DNA of 64,000 bases from Abelmoschus esculentus (Eukaryota > Streptophyta > Magnoliopsida > Malvales > Malvaceae), in the NCBI GenBank assembly GCA_035048815.1, contig JAUCBN010000001.1, forward strand, positions 20,041,001 to 20,105,000, in the 5' to 3' direction. Position 1 is the first letter of the stretch; every line of letters starts with the position of its first letter. This document shows positions 37,904 to 48,280 of the stretch, one piece after another. The position numbers were made by a program, and so were the translations under genes. Under the pieces are notes generated by a model. That model was not told where the DNA came from. It did not search any database and saw only the letters and a program-made list of their open reading frames with translations.

Positions 37904-39370
37904 GTGCTTTTGAATTACCTTGACTCACATTTGATTGGATTTGCATATATACGTGACTTGTATGTTGATGATTCTGATTTTAGAGATAAGTATAATGCTT
38001 GTGAGAAAGGTGCAGATGGAAAGTTTTACAGGCATGATGGTTATCTTTTCAAAGAAAATAGGATATGCATTCCACAGGGTTCAATGCGTGATATTCTGAT
38101 CCGTGAAGCACATGAGGGTGGATTGATGGGTCACTTTGGAGTCACCAAGACGTTACAGACATTGAAAGAACATCTATTTTGGCCTAAGATGCGTAGAGAC
38201 GTAGAAAGGTACTGTGAACGTTGTGTGACATGTAAGAAAGCAAAATCGAAGGTTTCATCACATGGTATGTACTTACCTCTACCTATTCCTGATTCCCCTT
38301 GGACTGATATTTCAATGGATTTTGTTTTGGGATTGCCTCGAACTAGAAATGGTAGAGATAGTGTCTTTGTTGTGGTTGATAGATTCTCTAAGATGGCACA
38401 TTTCATTGCATGCCATAAGACTGATGATGCTGTTAATGTGGCTAACTTATTCTTTAGAGAGATTGTTCGATTACATGGTATTCCTAGGTCAATTGTTTCT
38501 GACAGGGATGTTAAGTTTCTGAGTCATTTCTGGAGGACTCTTTGGAGCAAAATAGGTACAAAACTCATGTTTTCTACTACTTGTCATCCCCAGACTGATG
38601 GACAAACTGAGGTTGTTAATCGTGTTTTATCTACTTTGTTGCGTTCCATCATTAAAAAGAACATTAGGACTTGGGAAGATTGTTTGCCACATGTTGAGTT
38701 TGCGTATAATCGTGCTATACATTCTGTTACTAAGATGTCACCATTTGAGGTTGTTTATGGTTTTAACCCTATTACGCCTCTAGATTTGTTACCTTTGCCA
38801 CAGGAACAAGTGACGAACAGAGACGGCCAAGCGAAAGCAGAATATGTGAAGAAGTTGCATCAACAGGTGAAGGAGAATTTAGAACGAAGGAATCAACAGT
38901 ACGAAAAGCAAGCAAATAAGGGAAGAAAGCGAGTCACCTTTGATGTTGGTGATTGGGTTTGGGTTCACTTCCGAAAGGAACGATTTCCAACCCAAAGGCG
39001 GTCTAAGTTGTTACCGCGAGGAGATGGTCCTTTTAAGGTGTTTGAGAAAGTGAATGACAATGCCTACAAGATAGACTTACCGGGCGAGTACACTGTAAGT
39101 GCCACATTTAATGTTTCTGATTTAACCCCGTATGATATTTCTGTAGATTTGAGGTCAAATCCTTTTCAAGAAAGGGGGGATGATGTGAGCACATCATGTC
39201 AAGTTCAACAGGTTGATCCGGAGGTCTTACCATCAGGACCTATCACACGTTCTAAGGCAAAGAAATACAGGGAAGCTCTTTTCCTTACTTGTTCTAACAT
39301 TTCAGATTCATTTGAGAATGTTCATGCCTTAGAATATATTGTTTATAATGTGTTGCATGTTGATATGTGA
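37904..39370 (+). pseudogene. Integrase with C-terminal extension encoded in the 3' LTR
   Basis: The frame after the RNase H frameshift is open for 488 codons; the 5' limit is not a true start but the continuation of pol. The zinc-binding HHCC region is present (REAHEGGLMGH ... CERCVTCKKAK). The DDE core is intact: MDFVLGLP, SDRDVKFLSHFW and TDGQTEVVNR. A GPY-like module follows (LPRGDGPFKVFEKVNDNAYK, then SATFNVSDLTPY). The frame crosses the polypurine tract and continues 190 bp into the 3' LTR (39,181-39,370), coding a tail with GPITRSKAKKYREAL. CRM elements are known for a targeting motif in this position that overlaps the LTR; I see no canonical chromodomain. Integrase inserts the cDNA into chromatin. 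Confidence 0.9.
39168..39180 (+). other. Polypurine tract
   Basis: AAGAAAGGGGGGA ends directly at the first base of the 3' LTR. It is the expected plus-strand primer and lies inside the coding frame. Confidence 0.85.
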
Positions 39371-40602
39371 CATATTTAGGTATATATTAGTATGTGTGTT
39401 TACTTATGTATATACTATGTTAATTATGTTTGCATTTGGTTTTAAAGGTGTTTGTATGGTTAAAATAAGACTACAAGGCTTTTTAGATGTGTTTGCCTTG
39501 TTCTAATATAGGTACTTAGGAGAACCTTAGCTCAAGTGGGCATACCCAGCTCATCTCTAGCTCAGGAGAGTGTATGCAGTTCAATACCAGCTCAAGTGGA
39601 TTATATTTAGCTCAGAAGAAGCTCGATGCTTAGAGGCTTAGCTCCCAACTCCATTTAGCTCCTAACACTCTTAGCTAGTTCGTTTCAGCTCATCTCCATT
39701 TCCAGCTCAACTCAACTCAAGTTGAAGTGACCTACAGCAGCTGAAACCTATCGTACACGAAGAGCAGGTGTCTTACGCATGTGCCATGCATGTGGGGCCC
39801 ACATAGCACCCTTTTCCACATGTTTGGGCGTCCAAAAGGAAGCAAGCCAAACAAGGCCCTTGCTTTGAAGACCAATCAGCAACATTGGATAAGAATGAGT
39901 GGTTTCTTATTCAAATTCAAACATTAAACACATGTTTAATGTGTTTTAAGTGCCAAAACATGTGGCTAAGGATATTAGGAGCCTAGGAGAAGTTATTTGA
40001 GCATTTAAATTTTAATTTTCGTTTGAATTAAGGCCATAAATTCAAATTTGGCCAACTTCTCCTTTATTCCTATATATTTACTTAATTTTGTAAAGACAAG
40101 GGTAGACATTTTATGAATAAAATCACTTGTGAGATTTTCTCTCAATTTCAGTTCTTCATTGAACTTTTCTTGACAAATTCAGACTTTGTTTGAGTGTGTC
40201 AAATCCTTGATACTTCGGGTTCCTAGACCGCTATCTAGAGGGTCCAAGTCCGTTGACGAAGAACGTATTCGATTCGGGTCCGCTCAGTATATTGTTCGGG
40301 TTCTTTCGAGTTCAACGTCGTTATTTCCCAGCAACTTAAACATCCAATTCTGCCATTTTGGACGTTTTAATGCTTCCATGAAAGCCCTCGGAGCATTTCA
40401 TCTTCATTAACCTCCAGAAACTGACAGAATTCCTTCATCCCTTTTCTTCTTTGTTTCATTTTTTTTCTTTGTTTTCTTATTGTTTTAACATCATTCTAAC
40501 ATCCATAATGTTGTGTTTATTGCAGAGACTTGCTTGCTATTATCCTAGATCCGTTTCAAACAAGGATCGTTGTTTTTTGAAGCAACGAATTCCCCCATAT
40601 CA
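39181..40602 (+). repeat. 3' LTR
   Basis: 1,422 bp, same TG...CA ends as the 5' LTR. About 15 substitutions and a 2-bp TA indel separate the aligned parts. It carries an extra segment of about 233 bp at 40,318-40,550. Using a commonly quoted grass rate of 1.3e-8 per site per year, about 1.3% divergence would mean roughly half a million years; the rate for this species is unknown. Confidence 0.95.
40318..40550. other. 233-bp segment present only in the 3' LTR
   Basis: The 5' LTR reads GAGTTCAACACCGTTTC with no interruption, while the 3' LTR has about 233 extra bases between TTCAACG and CCGTTTC. The segment has a T-rich run (40,445-40,490) and ends near TTTATTGCAGAGACTTGC. Both LTRs are made from one template, so this must be an insertion in the 3' LTR or a deletion from the 5' LTR after integration. 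No clean flanking duplication is visible. Confidence 0.8.
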
Positions 40603-40607
40603 ATCTC
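40603..40607. repeat. Putative 5-bp target-site duplication of the LTR element, right
   Basis: ATCTC follows the 3' LTR; the left counterpart is ATCCT. Two adjacent bases differ, which may be later mutation. Confidence 0.5.
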
Positions 40608-41546
40608 CCATATTTTCCTGGCCTCTGAAGATTCTGCTCATGATATTGGTAAATCATTAGGATCCCTAAATGGTCTTGTCACAAAAATTGATACGAGGAA
40701 AATCGACTCCAACATGGTTGACTACCTGCGAGTTGGGTTGTCCCTTGAGGCCACTCAGCCTATTAGGCGTTGTGTTGCTATTGGAGGAGGGCCCTCCACA
40801 AGATTCTGTCCATTTCAATATGAACGCCTACCAACCTTTTGCTACTGCTGTGGTTGTATTGGACATTCCTTAGATTTTTGTTCCGTTCCGACTGATTCAC
40901 GACCTGAGCAACTCCCTTTCGGCGATTGGCTATGGTATATGCCTAAAAAGAAGGATCCTCAACCTTCTCAACGTGGACGAATCCGCTATATCACAAATGA
41001 TGTCAATGCTCAGTCAATGCCTACACCATCCCAAACTGCCAACCCTAATTCTAGCAATGGGAAGGATAAAGGGGTTATGTCCTCGAACAGTGGTATTGCA
41101 TCTGCTCCAAGCGCTGAGCCTCTAGTTTTTTTCAAAGGGCCCAGACTCCTTCCAACGGTTCCCAGCAAGCTCTCTGCTCGACGCTATCCTACACAGCCGT
41201 TGCAAATGGTCCTTCCTGAACAGACTTCTAATATTACTTCTAGGCAATCATCCAACATTAACACTGGGGATGTGAGTCTTCTGGATCCTGAACTACAAGA
41301 CCTGGAGGCTGACTTAGCCAATGATCAAGATTTCCAAGAGGCCACTGAATGGCTCGAATCTGCTCCAACTCCTCGACGAGCTGCTCGGATAACCTTAGGA
41401 CGAGGTGCGAAGCGAACTCCTCCCTCTGATGAGAATGCTAGGGTCAAGCACCCTCGTGCTGGCACTGCGCCTATTGAGAAAGCTGGGATGAGCAGCGTTA
41501 AAAACTCTACGGCGGAGGTTGACTCGGATCAACCCCGCCGACAGAA

Positions 41547-41550
41547 ATGA
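41547..41550 (+). promoter_or_regulatory. Stop/start overlap ATGA, ORF1 to ORF2 (first junction)
   Basis: The ORF1 stop TGA (41,548) overlaps an ATG (41,547). The same four bases are at 42,242-42,245 and 62,160-62,163 in otherwise diverged sequence, so the overlap is probably how ORF2 is started after ORF1 termination. Confidence 0.6.
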
Positions 41551-41961
41551 GTTGTTTATATTGGAACTGTCAGAGCTATGGCATTGCTTTGACAGTTCTT
41601 GTCCTACCACTTGCCGGTTTCATGCATGTTGGTTTTCTTCTTAATTTTTTTCTTTTTCTTTGTTTTAGATTTCCTTGCTTTTTGGTTTTGTTAGAAGCCT
41701 TTGGCTACTTTAGTTTTGTCTTTCTTGTCTTGTTTTCCTTTGTCTTTTGGAATAATAATACTCTTTTTGTTTTGTTTGTTTACTTTTCTTGCTTCTTTGT
41801 TGTTTTTTCTTTTATTTATTTGGGTTTTCTTATTGAGATATATGTTGTTATTTCTTTTTTTCTTTTGGGTTTACTTTTTGAAATGCGATCAATTTTTCTT
41901 TTCTTCCCTATCTATCCTATTTCCTATATTTCTTTTACAGAGTTTCTTTCTACTCTGACTT

Positions 41962-42004
41962 TACCACCCTTTTATAGGGATTTCTCTAACATCTTGAATG
42001 ATGT
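41962..42004 (+). other. Double-hairpin motif, copy 2 (LINE-1 junction spacer)
   Basis: First stem CCCT...AGGG, second stem ACATC-TTGAAT-GATGT with a six-base loop. Compared with copy 1, one pair in the second stem has changed from C-G to T-A on both sides. Confidence 0.6.
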
Positions 42005-42241
42005 CGCTTCAACCCGTTCTCTTATCATAGTCCTCAATTTCCATCGCCAACTTCAAGGATGTTCTCCTTCTGTTACTTCTTCTTCTTTATCTTTTTTCCT
42101 TAGCTGTTCGGCTTCACTGCCCACATTACTTACTTTTATAAGGCCTTGTCTTTCGACCTGGGCTAGTATTGACTTAGCTGGGATGAGCAGGGTTAACAAC
42201 TCTTCGGCGGAGGTTGATAGTGATCAACCCCGCCGAGCTAA

Positions 42242-42245
42242 ATGA
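42242..42245 (+). promoter_or_regulatory. Stop/start overlap ATGA, ORF1 to ORF2 (second junction)
   Basis: ATG at 42,242 opens the full ORF2; TGA at 42,243 closes the second copy of the ORF1 tail. Confidence 0.65.
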
Positions 42246-45200
42246 AGCTTTTATGTTGGAACTGCCAGGGTCTTGGCAACACCCAGGCAGTTCATGCACT
42301 CCAACGTGCTTCTTTGAAGCATGATGCTGATTGTGTCTTTCTTTGTGAGACTAGATTGAATCAATCCAATATGGAGAGAATTAAACATAAGCTTGGTATG
42401 CATGGATGCATAGCCGTGGATTCCAGACCCCCTTGTACTGGGCTTGCCTTACTTTAGAATAACAAAGTCTTAGCTGGTTTGCTTTCCTACTCTGACCGTC
42501 ATATTGATGTTATTATTTCTTACGGGGCAGTATAGTTCCACTTTTCTGGGCTACATGGGTTCCCTGAAACTGCCAACAAACATAAAACCTGGCAGCTAAT
42601 AGATTCTCTTAGCTCTAATTCAAACCTTCCCTGGCTTTTAGGGGGAGACTTTAATGAAATTCTTTATGATTATGAAAAACAAGGTGGCCCTAGGCGCGCT
42701 CGATCACAGATTAATAATTTTCGGGATTGTCTCGACAAGAATGACCTTTTTGATTGCGTACCAACGTCTGGTTGGTTCACCTAGACTCGATCAGGACGTG
42801 TTACGGAAACCATTATGGAACGACTTGATCATTTTCTCGGGAATTCAGCCTGGTTTCATGCTTTCCCTAATTGTCAAGCTATGTCCTTCTTCCAAGCGTG
42901 TTCTGATCACTGCCCTATCTTAATGAATACAAACCCCTCTCAAACTCCACGTTCTACACGTCTTCGCATTCCTTTTCGCTACGATAATTGTTGGGCTGAT
43001 AACCCAGAGGTCTTTTCTCGAATTACTGATGTTTGGTCCAACCGGAATGACTCGACTCTTCAGAAGCTTCAAGATATTAGACGCTTCTTGGATAAATGGC
43101 AGTCTACTAAGCGTATTAAATCCACTGAGCGTATCACTCAGCTTAATGACTTTATCAATATGTGTCTCCAACGTCAACTCTCGTCTACGGATACCAATAA
43201 CTTCCTTGCTGCTAAAAGCGAGCTTGATCGGTTACTTACTGAAAAGGAAATTTATTGGGCTCAATGCGCTCGGGTACACAGACTAGTTCATGGTGATAAG
43301 AACACTTCCTTTTTCCATGCAAGGGCATCCAACCGGCGACGGAAGAACCATATTGCTGGGCTTTTTAATGATCAGAATTTCTGGCGCACTAATTCGCACG
43401 ACATTATGTCCATTGCTGTCAGTTACTTCCAACATCTCTTCGCTTCTTCCTCTCCTATTATTGCGTCTTCCATTCTGAATAACATTCCTTCCACTGTTAC
43501 CGATGCAATGAATTCTGATCTTAACAAGGCTTTTACAGCAGATGAAGTTTATATTGCCTTTCGTGATATTGACCAGAGGAAAGCACCTGGTGTTGATGGC
43601 TTTCCGAGTGGTTTCTTCCGAAAGTATTGGGACATTCTTGGTCCGGATTTTATAAACCTCTGCCTTGGACTTTTACATGGGTTTGTTAATTTGGAAGAAG
43701 TCAATCGCTCCATTATTGTTCTTATTCCTAAAGTTAGCGAACCTACTACGATGCGATATCTCCGTCCCATTAGTCTTTGCACAGTTATTTATAAAACTGT
43801 GTCGAAAGTTTTAGTCAACCGGTTAAAATCTATCATGCCCTTATGCATTAGTGGTAATCAGGCGGCTTTCGTCCGTGGGCAGAATATTACTGATAATATC
43901 CTTATCGCTCATGAACTTATTCATACTCTAAACTCTGATGTTACTGCTTTGGCAAAAGGTGCCAGTCTAAAGCTGGATATGGAAAAAGCCTTCGACCGTG
44001 TTGAATGGCCTTTTCTCGAACAGGTTATGATTCGTTTAGGTTTCCACTCCAACTGGGTTTCTCTCATTATGCGGTGTATATCTTCGGTCTCTTATCAAGT
44101 TAGAATTAATGATTCCCTTTCTAGGACCTTCAAACCCAGTAGAGGGTTACGGCAAGGAGACCCTCTATCTCCTTTCTTATTTCTTTTCTGCACTCAAGGC
44201 CTCTCAGCCTTGCTCAATGCTGAACAAGCCGCCGATCATCTTCCTGGCCTCCGTGCCAGTAGGAATGGCCCCCGCATTAATCATCTTCTTTTTGCGGATG
44301 ACTGTGTTGTCTTTATCAAAAATACAACCACAGAGGCTCAACGACTCAAGGACGCTTTGCAGACTTATTCCTCCTCGTCGGGACAAGCAGTGAACTTTGA
44401 AAAATCTACTATTTTTTTCTCACGGAAAACTTCCTCTTTGCTTAGGGCAGAGATTAATGATATACTTCGTGTAAGAGAAGTGGATGACCTTGGTATTTAT
44501 TTAGGGGTTCCCCTCCTTATTGGGAAGAACAAAACTGCAGCCTTAGGGTTCATCAGGGAAAATATGAATGCCCGGCTAAGCACTTGGGATAAACACCTCC
44601 TTTCCTTCAGTGGTCGTGAAGTTTTCATTAAAGCGGTTATCCAATCTATGCCTCAATATGTCATGTCCTGTTACCTCTTACCACAAAATATTATTGATGA
44701 TATGACTACTGTCATACGTCGATATTGGTGGTCGGGGAAAGCTGGCAAACGTGGGTGGTACATGCTTCCTTGGGACACTCTCTGCCTCCCTAAAGCTGCT
44801 AGGGGTGTAGGGTTTCGTGATCTTCACCACTTTAATATCTCTTTGCTAGGCAAACAAATTTGGCGATTAATTTGTGAGCCTGATAACCTTCTGAGTCAGG
44901 TCTACAAGTGTAAGTACTACCCTACGGGCTCAGTCCTCGAGTCTGCTCATACGCGAAGTTCTTCTTTTGCTTGGAAAGGTCTTAGCATTACTATTTCTAA
45001 GCTTCGTAACGGGTTCTTCAAACGCCCTGGCATGTCTAGTAATATTCAGGTTCATTTTGATAGGTGGGGTGGCTCTCAGCCCATTCACCTTTATGGTAAT
45101 TATGAAATCAATAACGAAGTCCCTCTTCGTGCAGGTTCTTTCATGATCCATAATTCTACCCGTTGGGATGAAGCAAAAGTGAGAGGTTATTTTTCCCATG

Positions 45201-46321
45201 AAGATGCTAATACCATCCTTAACGTCCCAATTATTAATGACTTCAATGACTCTACTCTTTGGGGTTACCATGATGCAGGTCTCTACACGGTTCGCTCTGG
45301 TTATCATTTTTTGCAGTCGCAATTAGGGCCTATTAACAGGCCTTCTAAACTGTGGAAAATCTTGTCTAGGTTGCCTACTTTGCCAAAGGTTCGTTCCTTT
45401 GGTTGACGTTTATGTCATGATGCGTTGCCCTCCGGTCAGAAAATTATGCAGGCTAATCTTGGCCCTGGAGTTTGCCCTATTTGCAACATGACTATTGAAA
45501 CCTCTATCCATGCTATGCGTGATTGTCATAGTGCTAAGGAGGCGATCCTCTTGGCAGGCCTTCCCCTTAGGTTGTTGTCTACTGGCTTTACCTCTCCCCT
45601 TCAGTGGCTTTCTGATGCTGTTGGTTTCCTCTCCCTACACCAATTCTCTCTTCTTATCACAATTTTATGGAACCGCCGTAATGATTTTGTTCATAATAAC
45701 CATGTTCAACCGATTTGGTTAACTGTTGCCTCTTCCTAAAAACTTCTCGCTGATTATACATCCTCTTATGATGAGGCCCGCCTATCCTCCCGGCTAGTTG
45801 AGCCCACTCTTGCTCCAGCTAGATGGATGAAACCGGCTCCAGGTTTTGTCAAAATTAATACGGATGGGGTTTTTGACCCTGTCTTGAGAGGAGCTGCTGC
45901 TAGTGTTATTGCTCGCGATACTTCTGGCTCCGTGCTTGGTGGCTGCTTCTTGCCCCTCCTCTGTTCGGATCCTGCCTCTGCTGAGGCTCTTGCTATTTTG
46001 GAAGGCTTACGGCTTGCTGCTGCAAACGGATGGTCTAATGTGGTTCTGGAAACTGATTCTGCGTCCATTGCCAACAAAATTAATCATGCTCCGTCTCGAG
46101 ATCTTTCCATAGTGCAGCACTTGATAGCTCGCATTCGTGCCACTCTGGGCACAGTGCCTAATTGCAAAATTTGTTATGTGCCTAGAGATGCAAATGTTGT
46201 TGCCCATACTCTGGCTAGTAGGGCTTTGCGTTCTTTTACCTCTTGTTCTTTTGATTGTTTCTTTCCCGATTTTATTCGGGCCTCTGTAAATTTGGAGAGG
46301 TTCTCCTCTTCTTCTCAATAA
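42242..46321 (+). pseudogene. LINE-1 ORF2: endonuclease, reverse transcriptase, zinc finger, RNase H
   Basis: Starts at the ATG at 42,242, overlapping the preceding TGA. The frame runs 1,359 codons to TAA at 46,319 with no net frameshift. It has five internal stops: 42,455, 42,533, 42,782, 45,404 and 45,737. Domains in order: AP-type endonuclease (NCQGLGN, ETRL, GGDFNEIL, SDHCPI; about residues 1-225); reverse transcriptase (DIDQRKAPGVDGFPSGFF, KGASLKLDMEKAFDRVEW, RGLRQGDPLSPFLF, catalytic FADD at 44,291-44,302); a zf-RVT region (WKILSRLPTLPKVRSF ... CPICNM); and a C-terminal RNase H of the RVT_3 type (KINTDG, AEALAILEGL, LETDS, YVPRDANVVAH). The RNase H tail is typical of plant L1 elements. 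ORF2 would nick the target and reverse-transcribe the element RNA onto it. Confidence 0.95.
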
Positions 46322-46413
46322 TATCTTGGGTACTCTTCTCCCCATAGGGGCCCTCTCACCTCTCGGGGTGGTCGGCTATAAGGGTTTTTTAATGACGCCC
46401 TTTCCTTCAAAAA
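46322..46413 (+). other. LINE-1 3' untranslated tail with A run
   Basis: About 90 bp between the ORF2 stop and the right target-site duplication. It contains small G+C stems (CCCCATAGGGG near 46,341 and CACCTCTCGGGGTG near 46,358), then TAATGACGCCCTTTCC and a run of nine A, four of which belong to the duplication. A short stem before the A tail is a plausible recognition element for the reverse transcriptase, but that is inference. Confidence 0.7.
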
Positions 46414-46428
46414 AAAATTCGAACGGAA
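46414..46428. repeat. Target-site duplication of LINE-1, right copy
   Basis: AAAATTCGAACGGAA matches 30,286-30,300 with one change and continues directly into a satellite monomer (TCTCTACAAAGCCC). This proves blocks 1 and 2 were one array before the LINE inserted. Confidence 0.85.
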
Positions 46429-48280
46429 TCTCTACAAAGCCCATTTAGACATGCACGGTTTAATCGCATCAAAACGACAACCAAATATTATTAAATTAAA
46501 TTTTATGAGTTTAAATATTTAATTATGGGCTTTTGAATAAAATTATACAGATTAATCTCAAATTTTCAGTTGTTTACTCGGTTAAAATTCGAACGGAATC
46601 TCTATAAAGCCCATTTAGACATGCATGGTTTAATCGCATCAAAACGACAACCAAATGTTATTAAATTAAATTTTATGAGTTCAAATAGTTAATTATAGGC
46701 TTTTGAAAAAAATTATACAAATTAATCTCAAATTTTCAGCTTTTTACTCGGTTAAAATTAGAACGGAATATCTATAAAGCCCATTCAGACATGCACGTTT
46801 TAATCGCATCAAAACGACAACAAAATTTTATTAAAATCAAATTTTATGATTTTAAATATTTAATTATTAGCTTTTCAAAAAAAAATTATACAGATTAATC
46901 TCAAATTTTCAGAAGTTCACTCGCTTAAAATCAGAACGGATTCTCTATAAAGTCAATTTAGACATTTACGTTTTAATCACAACAAAACGACAACCAAAAT
47001 GTTATTAAATCAAATTTTATGAGTTCAAATACTTGATTATGAGCTTTTGAACAAAATTATACAGATTAATCTGAAATTTTCAGCTTTTTACTCGGTTAAA
47101 ATTCAAACGGAATCTCTATAAAGCCCATTTAAACATGCACGTTTTAATCGCATCAAAACGACAACCAAATTTTATTAAAATCAAATATATGATTTTAAAT
47201 ATTTAATTATTAGATTTTGAACAAAATTATACAGATTAATCTCAAATTTTCTGAATTTTCTCAGTTAAAATTAGAACGGATTCTCTATAAAGTCAATTTA
47301 GACATTTACATTTTAATCACAACAAAACGACAATCAAAATGTTATTAAATCAAATTTTATGAGTTCAAATACTTGATTATGAGCTTTTGAACAAAATTAT
47401 ACAGATTAAGCATAAATTTTTAGCTGTTTACTCGGTTAAAATTCGAACGGAATCTCTATAAAGCCCATTTAGACATGCACGTTTTAATCCCAACAAAACT
47501 ACAACCAAATTTTATGATTCAAATAATTAATTATTAGCTTTTGAACAAAATTATAAAGATTAATCTCAAATTTTCAGAATTGTACTCGGTTAAAATTAGA
47601 ACGTATTCCCAATAAAGGCAATTTAAACATGCACGTTTTAATCGCAACAAAACGACAAACAAAATGTTATTGAATCAAATTTTATGAGTTCAAATACTTG
47701 ATTATGAGCATTTGAACAAAATTATACAGATTAATCTGAAATTTTCAGCTTTTTACTCGGTTAAAATTTGAACGAAATCTCTATAAAGCCCATTTAGACA
47801 TATGCACGTTTTAATCGCCTCAAAACGACAACCAAATTTTATTAAAATCAGATTTTATGATTTTAAATAATTAATTATTATCTTTTGAACAAAATTATAC
47901 AGATTAATCTCAAATTTTCAGGATTTTACTCGGTTAAAATTAGAACGTATTCCCAATAAAGCCTATTTAGACATGCACGTTTTAATTGCAACAAAACGAC
48001 AACCAAAATGTTATTAAATCAAATTTTATGAGTTTAAATACTTGATTATGGGCTTTTGAATAAAATTATACAGATTAATCTCAAATTTTCAGCTTTTTAC
48101 TCGGTTAAAATTCGAACAGAATCTCTATAAATCCCATTTAGACATGCACGTTTTAATCGCATCAAAACGACAGCCAAATTTTATCAAAATCAAATTTTAT
48201 GATTTTAAATATTTAATTATTATCTTTTGAACAAAATTATACAGATTAATCTCAAATTTTCAGAATTTTACTCGGTTAAA

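Larger units (their letters stand above)
32744..40602 (+). mobile_element. Ty3/gypsy LTR retrotransposon, CRM-like chromovirus
   Basis: Complete element of 7,859 bp with two LTRs, a primer-binding site, one fused gag-pol frame, a polypurine tract and TG...CA termini, integrated in LINE-1 ORF1 in the same orientation. Domain order gag, protease, reverse transcriptase, RNase H, integrase identifies Ty3/gypsy. The reverse transcriptase segment around DEWKTTFKTK, GLYEWLVMPFGL and APSTFMRLMN, and a reading frame that runs on into the 3' LTR, fit the plant CRM clade of centromeric retrotransposons as I know it; clade assignment is from memory, without a tree. The coding frame has four stops and two frameshifts, so this copy is not autonomous. 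Aligned LTR parts differ at about 15 of 1,190 bases. Confidence 0.92.
40603..41550 (+). pseudogene. LINE-1 ORF1, 3' fragment with CCHC knuckle
   Basis: Continues ORF1 after the nested LTR element, in the matching frame, with FLASEDSAHDIGKSLGSL. A CCHC zinc knuckle of the zf-CCHC_4 type follows: C-x2-C-x4-H-x4-C in CYCCGCIGHSLDFC near 40,842-40,885. The rest is a low-complexity, proline- and serine-rich tail ending KAGMSSVKNSTAEVDSDQ and a TGA at 41,548. That TGA overlaps an ATG at 41,547 (ATGA). The knuckle and basic stretches fit an RNA-binding ORF1 protein. No internal stop is seen, so the LTR insertion is the main lesion of ORF1. Confidence 0.88.
41547..42245 (+). other. Duplicated ORF1/ORF2 junction in LINE-1
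   Basis: The text around the ORF1 stop (GCTGGGATGAGCAG..., about 41,480-41,580) is repeated about 697 bp later (about 42,177-42,280) at roughly 85-90% identity by eye, including the ATGA overlap and the opening residues of ORF2 (CLYWNCQ versus LLCWNCQ). The spacer is T-rich, like the leader, and contains a double-hairpin copy at 41,962-42,004. The frame from the ATG at 41,547 is open to 42,245 and ends in the second ORF1 tail (EVDSDQPRRAK). This could be a template switch between related LINE copies or an internal tandem duplication. I do not take the open frame as a real protein. Confidence 0.75.
30301..46413 (+). mobile_element. LINE-1: L1-type non-LTR retrotransposon, split by a nested LTR element
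   Basis: Full-length plant L1-type LINE in plus orientation: leader (30,301-32,339), ORF1 (32,340-32,743 and 40,603-41,550), a duplicated ORF1/ORF2 junction (41,480-42,245), ORF2 (42,242-46,321), and a short 3' tail ending in nine A. Without the nested retrotransposon it is about 8.25 kb. Target-site duplications of 15 bp flank it, so both ends are known. LINEs of this type copy themselves by target-primed reverse transcription with the ORF2 endonuclease and reverse transcriptase. This copy is dead: ORF1 is interrupted and ORF2 has five in-frame stops. A second copy of the same family starts at 58,381. Confidence 0.93.

Noticed and set aside
40318..40550. Intron retained in one LTR (TGCAG end)
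   Set aside because: Both LTR U5 parts derive from the same RNA end, so splicing cannot make the two LTRs differ; a later indel is simpler.
41547..42245. A 232-codon hydrophobic membrane protein
   Set aside because: The frame spans a T-rich duplicated junction and ends in a copied ORF1 tail, so the hydrophobicity reflects base composition.
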